Positions 58,401-64,000 of a DNA stretch of 64,000 nt are shown piece after piece (the stretch's first letter is position 1; every line of letters starts with the position of its first letter). This DNA comes from Owenia fusiformis (Eukaryota > Annelida > Polychaeta > Sabellida > Oweniidae). Location of the stretch: contig CAIIXF020000005.1 of the NCBI GenBank assembly GCA_903813345.2, forward strand, positions 10,297,375-10,361,374, written 5' to 3'. The notes below the pieces were generated by a model. It saw only the letters and a program-made list of their open reading frames with translations, made no database searches and had not been told where the DNA came from. The translations under genes and the position numbers were made by a program.

Positions 58401-59343
58401 AGTGGTGACATATTGTAGTCTTCAGCTTTTTGTGAGCATTGTTCGGCGGTGTTTTTTTGTGAACATTGTTCGATGGTGGGTGGCTGATATCTGTAACAAA
58501 TTTCAAGGTGGTGAAATTTTGTCATGTTTATGCCTTGTGTCAGTATTTTGAGAACCTCTTAGTCTTGCTTCAAGCCCCTGTGACCCTCCACCTCTGGAGG
58601 TGAAGCAGATTGGAGTCCAGAAACTTGATCCAAGACTAACATTCTAACATTGTTAAAACAAGGCATCAACGTGCAAAATGTCACCACCTACCAATTTAAC
58701 AGATGCCAAACACCAACTGCTGACCACCAACCACCAAACCCAAAAAGTTAATGTCACCACTTCTGGGGGGAGGGGGTGAGATAATAAAAGTTAAAATGTG
58801 CCCTTTTAACATTGGTTACCTGTTCTACTGTCTTGGGTTTTGCCCAGAACACATCAGCTGATTGTCTCTCAGCCAAGTCCCAGCTCGTGATGAACTCATT
58901 TCATAACCCAGGAAGTTGTTCATATCATCAAGAGTTAAGCAATTAGTACATATGGGAATGACCATCTTGAAACAAAACATAGTAAAGCGATTATCTTGAT
59001 TTTCATTATGTAGAATTTAATAATGCCTACCTATATTTACTCAGTGATGTAATCCTATGGTTTTTATGTTGCCACCAGAAGTGGTGACATATTGTTATAG
59101 TCTCCAACCTTTTTTGTGGCCCAGTGTCTGTAACAAATGGCAGGTGGTGGTGACATTTTGCATGTTAATGCCTTGTATTATTAAGTTTCGTGATTTGTCT
59201 GCAATTGACTTATACATTGCTTGAAATTAAGCATAAAGTCTGTCAAGTACTTAACAATATTTATATACATTTACTTGTAAAGACAGTGTTTCCTAGAATG
59301 TTTTGATACTTACAAGAATCATGCAAATCTTTGTAAAGTCCAT
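52229..59343 (-). CDS. Secreted FAD-linked oxidase, gulonolactone/aldonolactone oxidase-like, apparently damaged
   Basis: VAO-family flavoenzyme: FAD_binding_4 domain then an aldonolactone-oxidase-type C-terminus; family members oxidise sugar lactones or polyols. Exons: 59314-59343, 58820-58965, 57331-57480, 56173-56313, 55698-55865, 54845-55071, 54310-54538, 52658-52768 (or 52654-52768), 52229-52440. Exon 1 plus the start of exon 2 gives MDFTKICMIL-MVIPICTNC, a likely signal peptide. FAD-domain motifs are SWDLAERQSADVFWAKP, RPVGHKHSWSPLYADNGD, PDATLQGVIGTAAQ and HLGMSGIIYNTTVK. The C-terminus has AVPQWAK and FREFITIRNKKSLDPSNIF, matching the family's W-x-K and LDP-x-x-x-F end. Two defects: exon 2 is 146 nt with phase 0 at both ends, and the segment expected between IDYEWVL and PQWAK (some tens of residues in relatives) is missing. 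Pseudogene, assembly error or unrecognised exon remain open. Confidence 0.75.
53656..53928 (+). CDS. Short ORF with Cys/His knuckle, possible transposon-derived fragment
   Basis: A 90-codon ORF with ATG in a good context begins MSDSDEQSQDEGGTVM and then shows C-x2-C-x6-GH-x4-G-x2-C (CTNCKNPVKGHIGPCGKKC). This short zinc-ribbon-like motif is reminiscent of N-terminal fragments of retroelement or transposon proteins in invertebrates, though I cannot name the family. The C-terminal half has ordinary composition and stops at 53926-53928. It lies in an intron of the FAD oxidase, on the opposite strand, with no visible downstream partner. Confidence 0.3.
   Translation: MSDSDEQSQDEGGTVMRFCTNCKNPVKGHIGPCGKKCTNSMDNNTDEECTIYKNVPYIKTHLCMTQDTVILMGDPFEQTIIRLICHPIFL
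55500..55730. repeat. Tandem repeat duplicating an exon end and its donor
   Basis: On the plus strand, CACATACCTTAACAGTGGTG then TTATATATAATCCCA recurs about four times, with shorter variants. On the minus strand each full unit contains the last bases of oxidase exon 5 and its donor (GTTAAG before GTATGTG). The true exon end is at 55698. Confidence 0.85.
55698..58965 (-). CDS. FAD-binding domain exons 2-5 of the oxidase
   Basis: Four exons carry the FAD_binding_4 fold in order. Exon 2 (58820-58965) has TSWDLAERQSADVFWAKPKT. Exon 3 (57331-57480) has FGLNIRPVGHKHSWSPLYAD, where the His pair sits at the position used for covalent flavin in several relatives. Exon 4 (56173-56313) has ATLQGVIGTAAQ, the loop contacting the pyrophosphate. 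Exon 5 (55698-55865) has VRHFNEDDDKD, then VHLGMSGIIYNTTVK, the usual end of the domain. Exons 3-5 are each a multiple of three and joined in phase 0. Exon 2 reads in one frame at its start (NCLTLDDMNNFLGYEM) and another at its end, with a TGA blocking the second frame upstream at 58903-58901. Confidence 0.75.
56848..57005. mobile_element. Pogo-like non-autonomous repeat copy
   Basis: Starts ACAGTGAAACCTTTATATC, has TGAACACCTCTCAATGTGAA, TTGTTATCTCCCATTGAC and CTAATTGGAACACTTTTGG. It lies in an oxidase intron. Confidence 0.6.
57585..57832. repeat. About 36-bp minisatellite of TATTGTACCAAAAGTA
   Basis: Alternating TATTGTACCAAAAGTA and TATTGTACAAAAAGTACA units, about 13 sub-units, near oxidase exon 3. 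The open frames on both strands are repeat artefacts. Confidence 0.9.
58380..58545. mobile_element. TGTCACCAC-family short element, reverse orientation
   Basis: Has CAGAAGTGGTGACATATTG, GGCGGTG, TGTAACAAATTTCAAGGTGG and ends ATGTTTATGCCTTGTG. A forward copy follows within 120 bp. Confidence 0.65.
58655..58790. mobile_element. TGTCACCAC-family short element
   Basis: Starts AAACAAGGCATCAACGTGCA then AATGTCACCACC and ends AATGTCACCACTTCTGGGGG. It lies immediately 3' of oxidase exon 2 in the sense of that gene. Confidence 0.65.
59062..59180. mobile_element. TGTCACCAC-family short element, reverse orientation
   Basis: Starts TTATGTTGCCACCAGAAGTG and ends GCAGGTGGTGGTGACATTTTG then CATGTTAATGCCTTGT. 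It lies between oxidase exons 1 and 2. Confidence 0.65.
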
Positions 59344-59517
59344 GTTGCTAGATTTTTATGATTATGTTAATGTATGAGGGTTGTCCCAGAAGTTCTGAAC
59401 TAATTGCTCAATATGGGGATATACTATGGATTTTTATTCGCATACGTAGATATATATAAATTATTTGTGGTGTACACACTACCTGTATTTCTCAGTTGAT
59501 TTTTGTGCCACACACAC

Positions 59518-59680
59518 TCCCTGCCAAAGTGGAACACCTTTGGTACCTCTAAATGAAGGTGTTCCACTTATAGAGGTTCATTTAACATTAAGTCAGTTGG
59601 TATAGGGCCTCTGAAAAATGATACACTAACAGAGGTGTTCCATTTCTAGCGGTGTTTCACTTTACAGGTTTCACTACTAA
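59518..59680. mobile_element. Pogo-like non-autonomous repeat, partly palindromic
   Basis: AAAGTGGAACACCTTTGG is mirrored by AAGGTGTTCCACTTATAGAG, and the right end reads TTTCACTTTACAGGTTTCAC. The words match the 7755-8705 minisatellite. Confidence 0.55.
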
Positions 59681-60231
59681 AATGCACTATAATGTGTCTC
59701 TTGCAATGCACCTCCTAATTCAAGTTCCAAGATATTTAATCACTAATCGCTCAAGTCCTGAATAATAAAAGTCTAGAGTTATAGAGTAAATATTTTCAGA
59801 ACAACCCTCAAACATGTATGCTATTCAACTGTACTAAAATTGTTTGTGTTAAAATTTTTGGATAGTGCTTCTCCTAACCAAAAATATTGTTATTCTATAT
59901 TCTTTTTGTACCTTAGACATGATAATAATACACGATAAGTATAGTTTCAAAATCAGGAGTAAAATAAATGTGAGCCTGTCGTTTTGCTTGACATTTCATA
60001 TTCAAAAATTGAAAAGATTATACATTTATGGATAGACTTTTGACTTGAAGTAATTTTGTGCTGGCAATGTAAAGATTTATTTAACTTGTAGATTCAGAGT
60101 CATTTTGACCTTGGTCTCATAAATAAAAAACTTATGCTGTTCAGTTTTATGCTGGAGGATTTTTGGGCATTATTGTGCCTTATTTTTTAATTCTAGGCCA
60201 AAATATCAAGAAAATGGGCCTAGAATTGTAA

Positions 60232-60601
60232 AAAGGACGATTCTCGGTTTGGAGAACGAAGTTCATCAATCTAAATGAACATTATCCCTGCTTCGGACAA
60301 ATTTGATTTTTTTACAAAATATAGATTTGAATGTCTTCTTTTAAATAGTCATAATTTAATTTGGGTAATATTTCTAGATTTTTCGCAAAAAAATATTAGC
60401 GCAGTACACTAATGAACTTCTTTCCCCAAATCGAGACCTTGTATTTTATTGAATCGGTCAAAATGAGCGTTATCCCTGCTTCAGACCATTTTGTTATTTT
60501 TACATCTTGTAGACTTAAATGTCCTCTTTAATATTTCTATATTTTTCATGAAAAAAATTATTAGCCCAGGAGACTGTTCTCCAAACCGAGAATCGTCCTT
60601 T
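60232..60601. mobile_element. 370-bp element with perfect 26-bp TIRs
   Basis: The ends begin AAAGGACGATTCTCGG and are exact inverses over 26 bp (60232-60257 and 60576-60601). Inside, a roughly 65-bp segment is present twice in direct order (TTATCCCTGCTTC near 60283 and again near 60471). No ORF and no clear target duplication were seen. Confidence 0.8.
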
Positions 60602-63004
60602 GGCCCCAATTTTTGGCCCCTGGGACGTCATCATGATTCAAAGTCAAACTTCTACTCATGTTGCACTAGTTCCACTCAGTCTTAGTTGGAATCGTTAAAG
60701 CATTGACCACAAATGAAATCTTTAAAGCATTGGCCACAAATGACCAGAATGAGGGATATGTACAGTAGTTCTTGCGATTCTACAAAGCTATTGAAGCAAT
60801 ACACATAATCAATAACAAAATTGAGTATATTTTGAGTTATGTTTATTAAACTTGGCAATATCATTCATTATTGATGCAATTGCTTAATAAAGCAAAATGT
60901 AATTCACAATGTCCCTTCATTTATACTTAACAATCATTACATTACATGTACATCTACATACAATATTAGAAGATAACAGATTTTAGTTCTGGAAATATCT
61001 TTCAGTCTACGAACTTTGCACCTTTGTTACGAACCTTCATTTCTGTAAATGTCAGATGCAGAAAAGATTGCGCACATAGTTATGGGTTAATTAGTTGCAT
61101 TTTATGAAAGATAAAAGGTACATACACTCCTCTCTTATACCAGTAACTGAAATGTGCTTAGGTGCGATACTTTTACTTTCATTTCATATTCACAAACCTA
61201 CTGCAATTGATGTTCTTATTCTCATGTTATTCAATTCATTTACGTTACATGACTTAGTTGACTAACTTAAATATATGTAGCCGCAATACACACATTATAG
61301 ATCTCTTAGGGGTGGTGTCCAAATTATGATAATTGTTGAATAACAAAGTTAGTTTTGTTCTGGTTTAACCCCTCTGGATCCCATAGAACAAAATTGGAAA
61401 AACATGATTCCCAAATGGAATATTCGTTCCCACCCCCCTCCTAACAAATTTTGGCCAATGGACATTATCTCCTATACATTTATGTCATTTACATTTATAT
61501 TCAGTTTGCATGTAAAATTCAAAAATAAATAAATAGCATTTTACAACATGTGATGACAATTCTAAATATATAGTGTACATAATCAGTGACACATATACAG
61601 AAATTTCAGACTTAAGTGTAGACTCAGTCTAGCTTTAGCAATATAATAGATTTCCATGTCATTTCTGGGGATTGGATCTCACTGGTATATACATTTACAA
61701 ACAAAAAATATATTTCAAAGAATACTGTACAACAGATGTACAAGTTTGAATATGACATTCTCTGCTTTTCAGTACTAATTATATGATTCCAGAGTAAGAT
61801 ATCATACTGAACGATTACATAATGTCACATTTATTACGCCTGGCATTTGACACATAGCATAGATCAAGTACATTGCATAAAACATTCAGCTACATGAATT
61901 GATTCATATACAAATACAAGTTGAGAACATGTGTCAGCTAAGAAGTACATATTATATCATAATGGATACAATATTATAAAAAATTCCTGGAAATATAAAG
62001 GTAGGCAGAGTATAGCAATTTTGGGATCTGCTTATACATGACATTAGTATGCCTCTAATAGCATTTGGCCTACCTTAACTATGTAATTTACTTTCTCATT
62101 AGTTTTGGCAATTCCCATATTCGTCTAAAGATACACTGCATACACCGACATACACTTTTTTAATACTGTAAAACACATTGAGTTTGCAGGAGCAATTTTT
62201 GCAGTTTTCCAGTATTTGATCATGATTTCAAATTGAATAAGGATAATGAAAATGTAACACCAGGAAGATTATCCATCCTTCCATATCAGAAGGAAGAACG
62301 TACATAATAAGTACATAATGTTCACATGGTATACATGTAATAATGATAATATAACAGTACATAGACATTGATTATTTCTAAGCATTTTTAAACACTCTGT
62401 CTTACATGTCTGACTTTGTATACCGCAAATCTCAAGCATATATACAACTACGACATTATATCAAATTCTTATAATCATTTCTACATCCAGTCTGTTGTAA
62501 ATTTTAATATTGCATCAAAAAATAGTAAACACAAGTCCTTTGTGAACGCTTCTTCTATGTAATGAACACTTCTATATAGTGAACACCTTCCTTTGGTGAA
62601 CACATGAAATATTATTAAGTACAATGATTTCCCCTCAATTGGGAAAGTCTACTTACTACAATGCACAGGTGTCATTGAGTTGTTTTGATGTTAAAACCTC
62701 AGTCATGAAGTTCTACTGACCAATCGCAAGTAGACAATTTCCCTAGTCTACCTCTGGAGAATGAATAAGGTTTCATTTGTATTTATCAGTCTCCGAGTAT
62801 ATGTAACCGTATGTATCTTATTTATCATTAATGTGTTATGTAATAAAAGAAGTACTTAATATTTGCAATAGCGAACTACAATGTAATAAATACTGTACTG
62901 TTACAAATAATGTCTTTGCATCACTAACAAAGCACTGAGCTTTATGTCCATTCAGTGGATTGGATGTATTATACTACATGTATTATATTGATGTCTCGTA
63001 TTAT

Positions 63005-63195
63005 GTAGGCAGGTCTGTAGCAAAGGAGGGGGGGTTCAGGGGGTGCAAGCAAACCCCCATGGCCAAATATTCTTTCAAAGTCATGCATTCCTATACCATT
63101 CTGAGCATATTTCAAGGGATTTTGACCCAATGTGGGGAAATGTGAACCCCCTCTCAAATTTAAAAGGTGAGCAAAAGCTCGCTATAGGTCTGCAT
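63005..63195. mobile_element. TAGCCAGG-family element, third copy
   Basis: Contains GTCTGTAGCAAAGGAGGGGG, AAGCAAACCCCCATGGCCAA, TCTTTCAAAGTCATGCAT, TTTTGACCC, GTGAACCCCC and the end GCTCGCTATAGG, in the same order as the 9177-9352 copy but more diverged. Confidence 0.5.
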
Positions 63196-63600
63196 GTATT
63201 ACATTAATTTAACAAAGTGTACTTTAAAAATACCTCCATTGGAAATCTTGACTTCAATCTCAACCCTGAAGCAAGAAATTCATTCAACCATGACAATTTT
63301 AGAGCCATGATTTGTCCTCAAATGTGCGATAATACACCAATGAAGACAGAAATCCTTTAGTGAATTTTACTCAATTGGTTTCGTGTAATTTAATTCTGAA
63401 GGTAGATATCCATCTTCGGTTCCCACACTCAATCATAACGTTCTACGAGGACAGGTCCGAGGCTTGATGAAGCAAGATGGTGGATATCCTTATGTCAATC
63501 ACCCCTGCATCTCAAAATGAATCTGCCCAGTTCACTTCTATTATTATATCTATACAGTAAAGTATTTTTATATATAATTCAATATGATTTACATAGGGTA

Positions 63601-63787
63601 TCAAGTACAACAAAGAACTAGGTCAGAATATGGAGTTTCAGGTTGGGCCACTCTCTGGAATGTTTTTACGAACACTTGGATTTCTTCTTCATCTTTCAAC
63701 TGGGACCGGAAATCTAATGCTGCGATGCAAAATAATTTCCTGTCGACGATCTCTAGCTTTCCCATTCTTCCAATCACGTGGGGCAGG
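63601..63787 (-). CDS. Terminal exon of an unrecognised gene entering from the right
   Basis: After a pyrimidine-rich acceptor ending TTCAG, an open frame of 62 codons runs to TGA at 63603-63601: it begins LPHVIGRMGKLEIVDRKLFC, passes a charged LKDEEEIQVFV stretch and ends PYSDLVLCCT. Composition and splice context look coding, and it begins with one base completing an upstream codon. I do not recognise the protein. The 2.5 kb downstream (toward 61000) is AT-rich and free of genes, compatible with a long 3' UTR, but no poly(A) site is certain. Confidence 0.45.
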
Positions 63788-64000
63788 CTGAATTTAGTTA
63801 AGAAATATTACAAGAATAGTTGAAAATTATGTCGACATTAAATATTAAAAGATATTGTTGTGAGGTTGTTATGACAATTTTAAATGACTTGATAAAAAAA
63901 TACAGCCATATGATCACATTTATGAGGCTAATTTTATCATAGTTTCAAGACTTTTATATTCTGATCTAAGACAAAGGATACAGAGCTCGTAGCATAACAT

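Larger units (their letters stand above)
59344..63600. other. Intergenic region or long 3' UTR, no gene recognised apart from repeats
   Basis: About 4.2 kb between the start of the oxidase gene and the terminal exon at the right. It holds a pogo-like repeat, the 370-bp TIR element and a TAGCCAGG-family copy. The stretch 60900-63000 is AT-rich and lacks convincing ORFs on either strand; part may be 3' UTR of the right-hand gene. Confidence 0.4.

Overview
This is a eukaryotic nuclear window: AT-rich, with multi-exon genes, GT-AG introns of 0.1 to 8 kb, many minisatellites and abundant small DNA transposons. The proteins are animal. The style (frequent ACATGTAC-type words, a sarcoplasmic calcium-binding protein, a gulonolactone-oxidase-like enzyme, a VWDE-like secreted protein) suggests a marine invertebrate, perhaps a mollusc or another lophotrochozoan. 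That assignment is inference. No prokaryotic gene, CRISPR array, rRNA or tRNA was recognised.

Layout. (A) 316-30026, minus strand: a large secreted, cysteine-rich protein related to von Willebrand factor D and EGF domain-containing protein (VWDE). It starts with a signal peptide at 30026 and runs off the left edge. I read about 25 exons: two Ly6/uPAR-like (LU) modules, five modules with a C-x7-C signature, a mucin-like linker, a VWD domain, and an EGF plus IPT/TIG-like end. (B) 30027-32766: divergent intergenic region with a large inverted repeat. (C) 32767-52138, plus strand: a complete Integrator subunit 4 gene (INTS4), 19 exons, all phases closing, 968 codons before the stop. (D) 37469-42461, minus strand: a complete four-exon EF-hand gene (191 aa, sarcoplasmic calcium-binding protein-like) nested antisense in INTS4 intron 5. 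(E) 52229-59343, minus strand: a secreted FAD-linked oxidase related to L-gulonolactone/aldonolactone oxidases, convergent with INTS4 with only 90 bp between stop codons. It has a one-base exon-length defect and probably lacks an internal exon, so it may be a pseudogene or an assembly-damaged gene. (F) 63601-63787, minus strand: the terminal exon of an unrecognised gene entering from the right.

The rest is introns and repeats. Notable mobile elements are a hAT-like element with a nested mariner copy (19761-21175), a 2.66-kb TIR element with a nested 761-bp TIR element (22967-25628), a foldback element (27153-27715), about ten copies of a short TGTCACCAC family, and several copies of a pogo-like family. 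Three minisatellites begin at or within 8 bp of a 5' splice site, and a fourth duplicates the end of an exon together with its donor. The genes do not form a pathway; they are ordinary neighbours in an animal genome.
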